From contig NZ_CP024847.1 in the NCBI RefSeq assembly GCF_002892535.1, positions 620,001 to 684,000 on the forward strand: a stretch of DNA of 64,000 nt, written 5' to 3'. The position numbers and the translations under genes are program-made. The notes beneath the pieces were generated by a model. That model did no database searches. It was not told the DNA's origin and worked only from the letters and a program-made list of their open reading frames with translations. This stretch comes from Aquella oligotrophica. GTDB taxonomy: Bacteria > Pseudomonadota > Gammaproteobacteria > Burkholderiales > UBA11063. This document shows, in pieces, positions 46,120 to 54,984 of the stretch (position 1 is its first letter; each line of letters starts with the position of its first letter).

Positions 46120-49100
46120 ATGAAAACAAATCAAATGAAAAAAGTAAGTGCAGCATTGGTTGTGGCAGGGAGTCTGGCACTCAGTGGTTGTAATGGTGGT
46201 ACTAGTAGTGGTGGTCAAAATTTAACCGGAGCCCCAATTAGTGCTAATGCAGCAAAAACGATATTTTCTGCTAATAGTTGTTTGACTGGAAAAGTAAATT
46301 TCTCTGGTTCTGCTCTTTGGTATGTGGGTGGCAGTATTGATATTACTAATACTTGTGCTACAGACATAGACTTAAAAGCAAATACTATCAGTTTTACGGC
46401 CCAAGATAGTAAAGGTAATAGAGTTAGTGTCGGTACACTAAATAATTGGTGGATGAATGGTACTGGTTATAAAGTAGTTTTCGCAGCTGGTAATGGTAAT
46501 CAGCAAGTCGGTACATTTAGTGCGGATAATGGTAATGCTGTAATCAAGTCAAATCAAACAATATCATTCACTGGTGGTTTAAATTTAAATGGTAGTACCT
46601 TTGATAATGCAGTAGCGCAAAGTACATTTACAGTGAATGGTTCTACACCTGCACCTACACCAACGCCTACACCAGTTCCTACTCCTACGCCAGTTCCTAC
46701 TCCTACGCCAAGTCCTACTCCGATTCCAACCCCAACCCCATCTCCGTCAGTTGATTGTAATGGTGTAGCTACGTGGAGTGCGGATACAACTTATGCTAAT
46801 TCAGGGACACCAGTAGTGTATCAGGATATTAAATATAGTAATGGTTGGTGGACAAAAGGCGATAATCCTGCCCAAAATAGTGGAGCAGCAGGTTCAGGTA
46901 AAGTATGGACAATTCTTGGTAACTGTGGTGGAGCGCCAACACCTACACCTACTCCAGCTCCAACAGGAAAGATGAATGTAGTGGTTGATACAACTGCCGC
47001 TGGTTGTAGTGGATCTGCATGCGGTACATTAACAGTAAATGTTACTAACTCTGCTGGTGCTAGTGTGACTAGCTTCACTGTTCCAGTAGCCTCATTGGGT
47101 GGAACTTATACTCAACCAGTAAATAATTTAACTGCAGGTAGCTATACAGTGGCTGGTTCAACAATCAATAATACAACTGTTAGTTACACTCCAGCAGCAA
47201 CAGCAAATGTAGCTTCAGGAGCAACTGCGACAGTAACAGTGAAATATACCCAGACTACACCTGTTGCTACAGTTGGAACAGCTACAATTAGCCTAGCAAA
47301 TAATGTGCCAAACTATACCGGGCAACTTCAGGTGCAGATTCTGAATGTTAAAAACTCAAATGAAGTAGTTGGGAATTATACAATTACTCAGGGTGGTTCA
47401 TTTACTACGGCAGAATTACCTGTGAGTGATGCTACGCATGATTATAAAGTAAAATTATCAAGTGGTATTGCTGATCCATTGGCTGGTTTGTATTATGTTG
47501 AAAACGGTTTGCCAACATTGACAATAGCTAAGGGCAATGCGAATGCATTGGCAATTCCAATGGTTAAATCATCTGTGGCTCTGAGTGATGTAGTACTTGC
47601 CATTAGCGGGTTGACTACAAATGATAAAGCAGGGGTTTCTTTCAGTGATGCTGCGAACAAATATAGTTATGTAGGCTATTCTAATCAGGTAAATAGTAAT
47701 AAGACTTATAAGGTTGAAAACAATCTGAATTTGGGAGTGTCTGTAAATGCAGCTGGTAACAATTATAAAGTTAATCCAATTGTTAAAACTCAAACAGTTA
47801 CAAGTGCAGTAACTATTAATGCTGCGTTTGAGTCTAATGCGGTAGTTCCAACTTCTGCCAGCTATGATTATATGGCACCGTTCAAAGACTACAATAATAA
47901 GATTGTGCTGAGTGTTAATGGTATTGCTAGCTCAAAATCAGTAAGCTTTACTTCTAACTTCAAGCAAAAAGCTGGTTGGGGTACATGTTTTGGCTTGTCT
48001 GCGGACAATCTTGATTTTACTAGTACACAATCTGGTAGCAAATATGTGAATGTTATTACGGCTAAAGAAAAAACTAACTGGGATGGTAGCACTACTTCTC
48101 AATCACTTGATTTAACAAAATCTTGTGATGTTATGGGTACTGATTCAGGTGCTGAAGTTTTACCTGGTGTTATTGATCCAATCGTATATGATGTAACAGT
48201 TAATAATACTAAATTGGCAATGGCAAAACCATGTGCTGCAAATAATTGTAAAGACCCAGGTAATGGTTATGTAAATGCTGGTTACTATGCACAATGGGCA
48301 GTGTGGGGACGCAAATACAATCCATATAATATGCCATTTAATAACATCAACGATATTATCTATGCTTTTGTTGGCTTCAATCCAGCAACTGGCGATGTTA
48401 AAACTCTTGATGCATCAGCTGATAGCTGGGGTATGAGCGCTGTTAGTCGTGCTATGTTACAGTATCCATACATGAAAGCTCACTTATCATTTGGTGGCTG
48501 GACTAATAATGGTATCAATACTGCACCAATGTTTGAACAGTTAGCTTCATCTACAGCAAGTATGAATAATTTTGCTACTCAAGCGATTGCGTTAATGCGT
48601 AAAACAGGCTTTACTGGTCTAGATATTGACTGGGAATGGTGGTCTGATTACGGTAACAATGTTGCTCCAGCTAAGAAAATGCTTGCTTTCTATCAGATTT
48701 TAAGAACAGCTCTTGATACTGCTGGTCAACAAGATGGTAAGAAATATACATTAACGATTGCGGTTAATGGTGGTACTGATCGTACTTTGGCTCTTGAAGG
48801 TAAAAATGTAGATGGTACTAGCAATGGTAATCCAAATGCAGTAAGTAATTTCTGGGCACAAGTTGGTGGTTTGATGGATTATGTAAACGTAATGAATTAT
48901 GATTATCATGGTTCATGGGATACTAATAGTCCAGCATATTTTCAAGCTAACTATGACTTCCAAAATGTTGGCAGCAATAAAGTTGGTAAAGATGAGGGGT
49001 GGTCAATCAAATCTTCAATGAATACTTATATCGCTCGTGGTGTTCCAGCTAAGAAATTGGTTGCAGGGATTCCTTTATATGCTCGCACTATGACAGTTGC

Positions 49101-49506
49101 TAGCGCTACTAATGGTGGTTTATTCCAATCGGTAACTGGTGCTGGTTTTGGTGATTATGAAAATGGAATTCTTGATTATAAATGTATCATTAATCCAGTA
49201 AATAATCCTGAAACTGGTTGTGGTAGCGATAAACCAATTGCGGGTGTTAAGAGTTTGACTTACTATAGTAGTACTTCAAATGTTGCAACTTTCAATCAAT
49301 ACGGTTTAGAAGCAATGCAGCCATGGGCATATAGTGCACAAACTAATAGCTTTATGACTTACGATGACCAGTGGTCAGCTGTGGCTAAAGCTAAAGCAGT
49401 TAAAGCAACTGGTCTTGGTGGAACAATGTACTGGGAGCTTGATGGTGATGCTCAGAATCCTCAGCAGTCTATTATTCAGGCAGTGAAAAATGAATATAAC
49501 AATTAA
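46120..49506 (+). CDS. Modular GH18 chitinase lipoprotein
   Basis: A 1128-residue exported enzyme. The signal peptide ends in the lipobox LSGC (Cys24). Then come a beta-rich domain (about 40-172), a Pro-Thr linker (177-209), a CBM5/12-type chitin-binding module (212-270, with TYANSGTPVVYQDIKYSNGW and GDNP), a second short linker, several beta-sandwich modules (282-700), and a GH18 catalytic domain from about 714. LSFGGW and the TGLDIDWEW motif hold the catalytic Glu839; VMNYDYHGSWD and the final YWELDGD complete the barrel. The first Asp of the usual DxxDxDxE is Thr here. The start at 46120 is preferred because GAGGG lies upstream; an ATG at 46063 is also in frame. The neighbour nagA fits chitin catabolism. 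Confidence 0.95.
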   Translation: MKTNQMKKVSAALVVAGSLALSGCNGGTSSGGQNLTGAPISANAAKTIFSANSCLTGKVNFSGSALWYVGGSIDITNTCATDIDLKANTISFTAQDSKGNRVSVGTLNNWWMNGTGYKVVFAAGNGNQQVGTFSADNGNAVIKSNQTISFTGGLNLNGSTFDNAVAQSTFTVNGSTPAPTPTPTPVPTPTPVPTPTPSPTPIPTPTPSPSVDCNGVATWSADTTYANSGTPVVYQDIKYSNGWWTKGDNPAQNSGAAGSGKVWTILGNCGGAPTPTPTPAPTGKMNVVVDTTAAGCSGSACGTLTVNVTNSAGASVTSFTVPVASLGGTYTQPVNNLTAGSYTVAGSTINNTTVSYTPAATANVASGATATVTVKYTQTTPVATVGTATISLANNVPNYTGQLQVQILNVKNSNEVVGNYTITQGGSFTTAELPVSDATHDYKVKLSSGIADPLAGLYYVENGLPTLTIAKGNANALAIPMVKSSVALSDVVLAISGLTTNDKAGVSFSDAANKYSYVGYSNQVNSNKTYKVENNLNLGVSVNAAGNNYKVNPIVKTQTVTSAVTINAAFESNAVVPTSASYDYMAPFKDYNNKIVLSVNGIASSKSVSFTSNFKQKAGWGTCFGLSADNLDFTSTQSGSKYVNVITAKEKTNWDGSTTSQSLDLTKSCDVMGTDSGAEVLPGVIDPIVYDVTVNNTKLAMAKPCAANNCKDPGNGYVNAGYYAQWAVWGRKYNPYNMPFNNINDIIYAFVGFNPATGDVKTLDASADSWGMSAVSRAMLQYPYMKAHLSFGGWTNNGINTAPMFEQLASSTASMNNFATQAIALMRKTGFTGLDIDWEWWSDYGNNVAPAKKMLAFYQILRTALDTAGQQDGKKYTLTIAVNGGTDRTLALEGKNVDGTSNGNPNAVSNFWAQVGGLMDYVNVMNYDYHGSWDTNSPAYFQANYDFQNVGSNKVGKDEGWSIKSSMNTYIARGVPAKKLVAGIPLYARTMTVASATNGGLFQSVTGAGFGDYENGILDYKCIINPVNNPETGCGSDKPIAGVKSLTYYSSTSNVATFNQYGLEAMQPWAYSAQTNSFMTYDDQWSAVAKAKAVKATGLGGTMYWELDGDAQNPQQSIIQAVKNEYNN
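46644..46746 (+). repeat. Pro-Thr linker repeat in the chitinase gene
   Basis: Imperfect repeats of about 18 bases encode (T/V)PTPTP units. They form an extended spacer between the first domain and the chitin-binding module. A shorter version is at 46935-46965, and a similar linker occurs in the lipoprotein at 60404. Confidence 0.8.
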
Positions 49507-49526
49507 TAGTTAATATTCCCTCAAAG

Positions 49527-49558
49527 AAGGCAATCCATCGTGGTTGCCTTTTTTTATT
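49527..49558 (+). terminator. Intrinsic terminator of the chitinase gene
   Basis: AAGGCAA at 49527-49533 pairs with TTGCCTT at 49544-49550, extended by CCA/TGG across a bulge, followed by a run of T. Confidence 0.85.
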
Positions 49559-49634
49559 TATTGCTCTTGAATTATTATAATTTGTTGCTATATCTAAGTA
49601 GTAGATTAAATATTATTTTTTAAGGTAAATTTGA

Positions 49635-50972
49635 ATGAACCTGACACCTAGAGAGATTGTAGCGGAATTAGATAAGTATATCATTGGACAAAAAGATGCC
49701 AAGAAAGCAGTTGCTATTGCCTTAAGAAATCGCGTAAGACGCCAGAAAGTGGCAGAACCACTAAGGAGTGAGATAACGCCAAAAAATATATTAATGATAG
49801 GTCCAACAGGTGTTGGTAAGACTGAAATAGCTCGTCGCTTAGCTAAATTAGCTAATGCACCATTTATTAAAGTGGAAGCAACTAAGTTTACTGAAGTTGG
49901 TTATGTTGGAAAAGATGTTGATTCAATAATTCGTGATTTGGTAGAAGTTGCTATAAAAAATCAGCGTGAAGAAGAGCGTGCAAAAAACAGAGATAAAGCC
50001 AAATTAGCAGCTGAAAATCGAATCCTTGATGTATTACTTCCTCCCGCACGTGATACTTTTGGTGAAACTACATCTAATGAAGATGACGCGGTAGCTAAAG
50101 AAAATTCAACTCGGGAACGTTTTCGAGTAATGTTCCATGAGGGTAAACTAGATGATAAAGAAATTGAAATCGAAGTTATACAGCAGAAACCACGTGTTGA
50201 ACTAATGGGACCTCCAGGAATGGAGGAATTAACCAGTCAGTTACAGGGAATGTTTGAAGGTGCTGGCGAAGGTAAAAAACGTAAGCGCAAGCTAAAAATA
50301 AAAGATGCTTATAAAGTGATTCTTGATGAAGAGGCTGGTAAACTGGTCAATGAAGATGAATTACGCCATGTTGCATTACAGAATGTTGAAGAGAATGGGA
50401 TAGTTTTTCTGGATGAAATTGATAAAGTAGCGATCAAAAGTGGCGGGAATAGTGCCGATGTTTCTCGTTCCGGAGTTCAGCGTGATTTACTGCCATTAGT
50501 CGAAGGAACTACCGTTTCAACTAAATATGGAATGGTAAAAACGGAGCATATTCTTTTCATCGCATCAGGAGCCTTTCATGTCGCAAAGCCGTCTGATTTA
50601 TTGCCAGAATTACAAGGTCGTTTTCCGATTCGAGTTGAATTGAAGTCATTAACGGAAGAAGATTTCAAGCGGATTTTAGTTGAAACTGATGCTAGTTTAA
50701 CTCAGCAGTACAAGGCATTACTAGCAACAGAGGGAGTGGAGCTACAGTTTACTGATGATGGAATTGCGAAGATGGCAGAAATTGCATTTAATGTCAATGA
50801 GAAAACTGAAAATATTGGTGCACGACGCTTATATACAGTTGTCGAAAAATTACTTGAGGATCTTTTATTTGATTCCGGTAGCGAAAATTTGGTAGAGATT
50901 AATTCTGGTTATGTGTCTGAAAAGCTTGGTGAAATAGTTAAGTCTGAGGATCTATCTCATTATATTTTATAA
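49635..50972 (+). CDS. hslU: ATP-dependent protease ATPase subunit HslU
   Basis: A 445-residue AAA+ unfoldase that feeds substrates to the HslV peptidase. [23 protein letters not shown] at the start, Walker [10 protein letters not shown], the pore motif EVGYVGKDV, the I-domain (about 110-245), Walker [10 protein letters not shown] and the sensor-2 region [18 protein letters not shown] are all present. The C-terminal SHYIL tail, which docks into HslV, is intact. hslV normally lies just upstream but is replaced here by the chitinase gene. Confidence 0.97.
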   Translation: MNLTPREIVAELDKYIIGQKDAKKAVAIALRNRVRRQKVAEPLRSEITPKNILMIGPTGVGKTEIARRLAKLANAPFIKVEATKFTEVGYVGKDVDSIIRDLVEVAIKNQREEERAKNRDKAKLAAENRILDVLLPPARDTFGETTSNEDDAVAKENSTRERFRVMFHEGKLDDKEIEIEVIQQKPRVELMGPPGMEELTSQLQGMFEGAGEGKKRKRKLKIKDAYKVILDEEAGKLVNEDELRHVALQNVEENGIVFLDEIDKVAIKSGGNSADVSRSGVQRDLLPLVEGTTVSTKYGMVKTEHILFIASGAFHVAKPSDLLPELQGRFPIRVELKSLTEEDFKRILVETDASLTQQYKALLATEGVELQFTDDGIAKMAEIAFNVNEKTENIGARRLYTVVEKLLEDLLFDSGSENLVEINSGYVSEKLGEIVKSEDLSHYIL

Positions 50973-50978
50973 AAAAAT

Positions 50979-51007
50979 TTGAGTAATTAAAGACTTTGTT
51001 GTATAAT
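50979..51007 (+). promoter_or_regulatory. Sigma-70 promoter of the PpiC gene
   Basis: TTGAGT at 50979-50984, a 17-base spacer, and a perfect TATAAT at 51002-51007. It starts seven bases after the hslU stop codon. Confidence 0.7.
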
Positions 51008-51059
51008 ACCACAAATTTTATTTTTAACCGTTTTTACTTTATTAATTTTAAGGATGTTT

Positions 51060-51854
51060 ATGAAAAAGTTAGTGCAAATTTTATTGGTATCTTCAGCTTT
51101 GGTTTCAGTTGCTTATGCAGATACAGTTTACGTAGATGGTAAGCCGGTTGATCAGAAAGTTATCAATCAGGCAATGGATCAATTGAAAAAGAATCCGATG
51201 GCAGCTCAACAGTTAAATAATCCACAGTTTAAAAAAGAAATGTTACAGTCAATTGGTATGCAACAAGCGGTACTAGCAGAAGGTAATGCACAAGGATTGG
51301 ATAAGAGTGCTGAATATCAAGCTAAATTAAATGAAGTTAAGCCAATGATTTATGCACAGATTATGCAAGAAAAAGCTAATGCTAAACCAATTACCGATGC
51401 TGATATTAAAGCTAAATATGATCAAATGAAAGCAGATGCGGCTAAGCAGCAGCAATATGATGTTTCGCATATCCTAGTAAAAGATCAAAAAACGGCTAAT
51501 GATATCGAAGCTCAATTGAAAAAAGGTGCTAACTTTGCTGATTTAGCTAAAAAATACTCTACTGATCCTGGTTCAAAAGCTAATGGTGGTGAGCTTGGCT
51601 GGTCTGATGGTTCTAATTATGTTCCTGAATTTACAGCAGCTATCAAAACTCTTAAAAAAGGTCAATATACTACTACTCCAGTTAAGACTCAGTTTGGTTA
51701 CCATATCATTAAACTTAATGATACTAAATCTGGTGGTGCTAATTTCCCTGCTTATGACAAGATCAAAGATCAAATCAAACAGCAAATTCAAATGGAAAGA
51801 ACAAAAGCTTTCTTTGATGGTTTAAAAGCTAAACATAAAGTAGAAGTTAAATAA
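51060..51854 (+). CDS. Periplasmic peptidyl-prolyl isomerase, PpiC/parvulin type
   Basis: A 264-residue foldase. A signal peptide (MKKLVQILLVSSALVSVAYA) is followed by an N-terminal chaperone region rich in Gln and Lys (20-125), a parvulin domain (about 132-225, YDVSHILVKDQKTA, FADLAKKYSTDPGSKANGGELGW, QFGYHIIKL) and a C-terminal helix. Such proteins assist folding of outer-membrane and secreted proteins. The second ATG at 51060 is chosen because AAGGA lies five bases before it. It has its own promoter and terminator. Confidence 0.93.
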   Translation: MKKLVQILLVSSALVSVAYADTVYVDGKPVDQKVINQAMDQLKKNPMAAQQLNNPQFKKEMLQSIGMQQAVLAEGNAQGLDKSAEYQAKLNEVKPMIYAQIMQEKANAKPITDADIKAKYDQMKADAAKQQQYDVSHILVKDQKTANDIEAQLKKGANFADLAKKYSTDPGSKANGGELGWSDGSNYVPEFTAAIKTLKKGQYTTTPVKTQFGYHIIKLNDTKSGGANFPAYDKIKDQIKQQIQMERTKAFFDGLKAKHKVEVK

Positions 51855-51964
51855 TTTTAGCAAAAAAGTTAATAGTGTTACTTAATGTTGCAGTAAAAAT
51901 TAAAACAGAAGTTTTATTTTATTCAATTAGGTGATCTATAAGAAATAGCTAAAAGGCTCATGTT

Positions 51965-52003
51965 AAAATAAGGGTATGTGTTTATACATACCCTTATTTT
52001 TTT
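51965..52003 (+). terminator. Strong intrinsic terminator before the pilin cluster
   Basis: A 15-base-pair stem (AAAATAAGGGTATGT with its complement) with a six-base loop is followed by TTTTTTT. It insulates the pilin operon from the PpiC gene. Confidence 0.9.
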
Positions 52004-52015
52004 GGCCATAACTAA

Positions 52016-52621
52016 ATGAATCAAAGTAAATTTCAGTCTGGGTTTTCTCTTTACGAGTTAATTGCTGTTCTTACTATAATTGGAATTGCATTAGCAATGT
52101 CGCTGCCACAAATGTACAAACAGGTGATGCGCCGGAATAATGAAGCCACCTATCTTCAGCTAAAGGCAATTTTAAAGTATGCGCAGGCGGAAGCATTCCG
52201 GCGTGGTACACCTATAACTGTATGTGCTGCAAGTTTTTTTACCAACTCTTCTGGAAACCATACCTATCTTGGAAATAATACCTGTAATAGCCAAAACTGG
52301 AATGAAGGAGTATTGGTATTGAGAGATTTGAATCAAAATGGAAGCTATAATACCGGGGAGAGAGTACGGGCATACCGTTTTGATGCTGATGTTACCATTT
52401 CTGCAATTAATTCAGCTAGTGCTGTAGTTAGTTCTTTTATAATAGCTTCAAATGGGCAGCTTACATCTGCAAACATGCCATTTAGCTTTACATTTAGTCA
52501 GTCTAAATATGGTATGTCATATACCAGAAAAATTTGTATAAATGGTTATGGAAATGTATGTATCAAAAATGAAGATGATACTAGTGCTTGCACTTCGACA
52601 GGAGACGCAACATGCAACTAA
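52016..52621 (+). CDS. fimT: Minor pilin, FimT/PilH (GspH) type
   Basis: A 201-residue type IV minor pilin. The prepilin leader MNQSKFQSG is cut by PilD before FSLYELIAVLTIIGIALAM, with Glu at mature position 5. The C-terminal domain is beta-rich with two Cys pairs and a GspH-like NGQLTSANMPFSF stretch. Minor pilins prime assembly of the pilus, and FimT proteins can bind DNA during uptake. It is the first gene of seven that overlap or nearly touch. Confidence 0.9.
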   Translation: MNQSKFQSGFSLYELIAVLTIIGIALAMSLPQMYKQVMRRNNEATYLQLKAILKYAQAEAFRRGTPITVCAASFFTNSSGNHTYLGNNTCNSQNWNEGVLVLRDLNQNGSYNTGERVRAYRFDADVTISAINSASAVVSSFIIASNGQLTSANMPFSFTFSQSKYGMSYTRKICINGYGNVCIKNEDDTSACTSTGDATCN

Positions 52622-53184
52622 ACTCGAGAAACAAAGGGTTTTCAATTCTAGAAGTGATGATTGCTGTAGCTGTAATTGGTGCACTAGGAGCCGGGATTTA
52701 TCGTCTGCAATTAGCCGATCTTTCCGCGACGCAGCAAATTACGGTTAAACAGTTAATGATGCAATCGGCTACCAGTCTTGCAAGTCAAATTTACACTAAT
52801 CTCAATTATTGTGCAACAAATAATACCATGAGGTTAAGTGGCTGTACTGCAACTAGCGGCGCGAATAACTATACCGAGACGGTCTATACGGATAATAATA
52901 GTATCGGAGTTGATTGTAGTGCCAACTCCTGTTCTGACAGTCAATTTGCCCAGTTTTTGCTTTACCAATGGAAGTCAGGGTTTGGAAGTATGCCTGTCTC
53001 AAACGTAAAGGGAATTGTTTGTCGGGATACTAGCATGACAATACCTACTACAGGGAATAATGGCGGCTGCAACGGTAGTGGTGGGCTTGTAATTAAGATG
53101 GTATGGCAATCTCACATAGAAGCGGCTGAGTCAGCTGCAATTGGTGATAATAATTTCATTCTTTTACCATTGGCAAACAGATGA
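52612..53184 (+). CDS. pilV: Minor pilin, PilV/PilI type
   Basis: A 190-residue minor pilin with leader MQLNSRNKG and mature start FSILEVMIAVAVIGALGAG. The ATG at 52612 is chosen because AGGAG lies eight bases before it; the gene overlaps fimT by ten bases. The body has several Cys and Asn-rich loops. It corresponds by position to PilI of Neisseria. Confidence 0.88.
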   Translation: MQLNSRNKGFSILEVMIAVAVIGALGAGIYRLQLADLSATQQITVKQLMMQSATSLASQIYTNLNYCATNNTMRLSGCTATSGANNYTETVYTDNNSIGVDCSANSCSDSQFAQFLLYQWKSGFGSMPVSNVKGIVCRDTSMTIPTTGNNGGCNGSGGLVIKMVWQSHIEAAESAAIGDNNFILLPLANR

Positions 53185-54206
53185 AACACTATATTCGCGG
53201 ATTTAATCTAATTGAGCTTCTAGTTGCAATTGCAATTAGCGCTTCAATTATTTCTGCTATCGTTTTTTCGTATAGTAACCTCTTTAGCGGTTATCTATTT
53301 AATAATACCAAAATTGATGCGCAGCAGTCATTGAAGCTTGCTATGTCAATGATTCGGCATGATATACAGAATGCGGGAGTTTTTGGTAGCTTTAGTCTTC
53401 ACAATATGTCTGCTACAAGTATGTATAATTCAATAGGTACAAGTTGTGGGAACGAATGGTGTACCCTAGATACCGCGGGAGTAGGGGTAGTGGGAATTAG
53501 TTCTGCACCATCTGGTTCTGGAATAAGCGGTTTGACATCTGAGATCTTGAGGGTACAATATGGGACAAATAAGGTAAATTATCTGACAGCTATTGAATCC
53601 ATGGTATGTGCAAGTAATAATTGTATTAACCGGATGCAATTTAATAATAATGGAAGCATTGATTTAACTGCCAGTTCATATATTTTGGCTTCTGCAAATC
53701 ATTTATATTCTCTCAATGGGATTGGAGTGCCAACGGCTGATGGAACTAGTGTAGTATTTAGCAATCTGGTTGGTGCCAATTATTTTATCCAGATTGAATC
53801 ACAAAGTAGTGGAATAATCTATGATCCTGATCAATATACTATGCAGTTAATGAATCTTAATACAAAATACTACTATGTAGCAACAGTTAATGGACAGAGT
53901 GGGCTTTATGTTGTTGCTTTTAACGGAGTGTCATTGAGTTCGCCTGCACTCATATCAACAGCGATAAGTAGTCTTAGTCTGAGGTATATTATTTATACCA
54001 CTAGTAGTCCTAATTTTAATAACTCTTCGGTAAATGATAGTTATACCATTTGTACAACTTCTGAAATGAATAATTCAGTAAATAGTCGCTGTTTTAATCG
54101 CTGGGGGCGTGTTCTGTCTGTTATCATAACTTTAACTAGTTCAGTTACTAATGGTGCTAATACCACTACCCAAGCTATTTCTGATAATATTGGGTGGTTG
54201 AGATGA
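53181..54206 (+). CDS. pilW: Minor pilin, PilW/PilJ type
   Basis: A 341-residue minor pilin, the largest of the set, as usual for PilW. The leader MKHYIRG precedes FNLIELLVAIAISASIISA. Paired cysteines occur (CGNEWC, CASNNC). The start overlaps the pilV stop in an ATGA junction. It corresponds to PilJ of Neisseria. Confidence 0.9.
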   Translation: MKHYIRGFNLIELLVAIAISASIISAIVFSYSNLFSGYLFNNTKIDAQQSLKLAMSMIRHDIQNAGVFGSFSLHNMSATSMYNSIGTSCGNEWCTLDTAGVGVVGISSAPSGSGISGLTSEILRVQYGTNKVNYLTAIESMVCASNNCINRMQFNNNGSIDLTASSYILASANHLYSLNGIGVPTADGTSVVFSNLVGANYFIQIESQSSGIIYDPDQYTMQLMNLNTKYYYVATVNGQSGLYVVAFNGVSLSSPALISTAISSLSLRYIIYTTSSPNFNNSSVNDSYTICTTSEMNNSVNSRCFNRWGRVLSVIITLTSSVTNGANTTTQAISDNIGWLR

Positions 54207-54973
54207 AATTAGCTATTTTCAGGCAATCAGGATCAGCATTAGCGATGACTCTTTTGGGCTTATCCCTAATGGCGGTCGTTATTTTGACTTTAAATAAGCT
54301 GGTACTATCATATCATAATTCTGCTACAAATATTGGTGACTATGATTTAGCCCAAAATGCTGCTAAAATGGCGTTGATAAATGCAGAGCAAACTGTTTAT
54401 AATTTTGATAATACTAATGGAATGGAAACACTAAGCATTGCTGCCAGAGTAGCCAAGGTTGAATCAGTTGGTGTTAGCAATTGCAGCAATGGCTGGTGTT
54501 ACTCCACATTAACTAGCTGGAAGCCATGGCTAGAATCTGCAAATTCAAGTTCCAGACCTTGTAATAGCTATGACATTAGTATTAATGGTAGTGCTAATGC
54601 GCTGCCTTGGATTGATCACAGCTCAGGTTTTGCTTTAGCTTTTAATACTGGTATCGGTGGCTTGTGCGCGCAGCCAAGATACTTTATGGAACTTGTCAAT
54701 CCTGCATTTATCGGTCGTCAAACTGGTGCAAACACTGGAGTTCTCACACAGTTAAATGGCAAAACAATTCAGCTTTATCACAATGGTAATGGAGCGAGGA
54801 CAGCAAGGTTATATCGGATTACTGTCAGAGCGTTTGGGCGCAATGGGAATACTCGCGTTACTCTTCAGGAATATGTGGCAATAGTCAGAAATACAAATTT
54901 GCGTGGAGATGGGGCTGATACGGTTAGCCACCATATTATTCCAGTTTCGATTCGTTGGCTATATGATGATTGA
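54203..54973 (+). CDS. pilX: Minor pilin, PilX/PilK type
   Basis: A 256-residue pilin-like protein. The leader MKLAIFRQSG is followed by SALAMTLLGLSLMAVVILTLNK, which lacks Glu5, as is typical of PilX/GspK-like tip pilins. CSNGWCYST and CNSY give likely disulfides. It overlaps pilW at an ATGA junction. Confidence 0.85.
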   Translation: MKLAIFRQSGSALAMTLLGLSLMAVVILTLNKLVLSYHNSATNIGDYDLAQNAAKMALINAEQTVYNFDNTNGMETLSIAARVAKVESVGVSNCSNGWCYSTLTSWKPWLESANSSSRPCNSYDISINGSANALPWIDHSSGFALAFNTGIGGLCAQPRYFMELVNPAFIGRQTGANTGVLTQLNGKTIQLYHNGNGARTARLYRITVRAFGRNGNTRVTLQEYVAIVRNTNLRGDGADTVSHHIIPVSIRWLYDD

Positions 54974-54984
54974 TGGAGGCGAGA

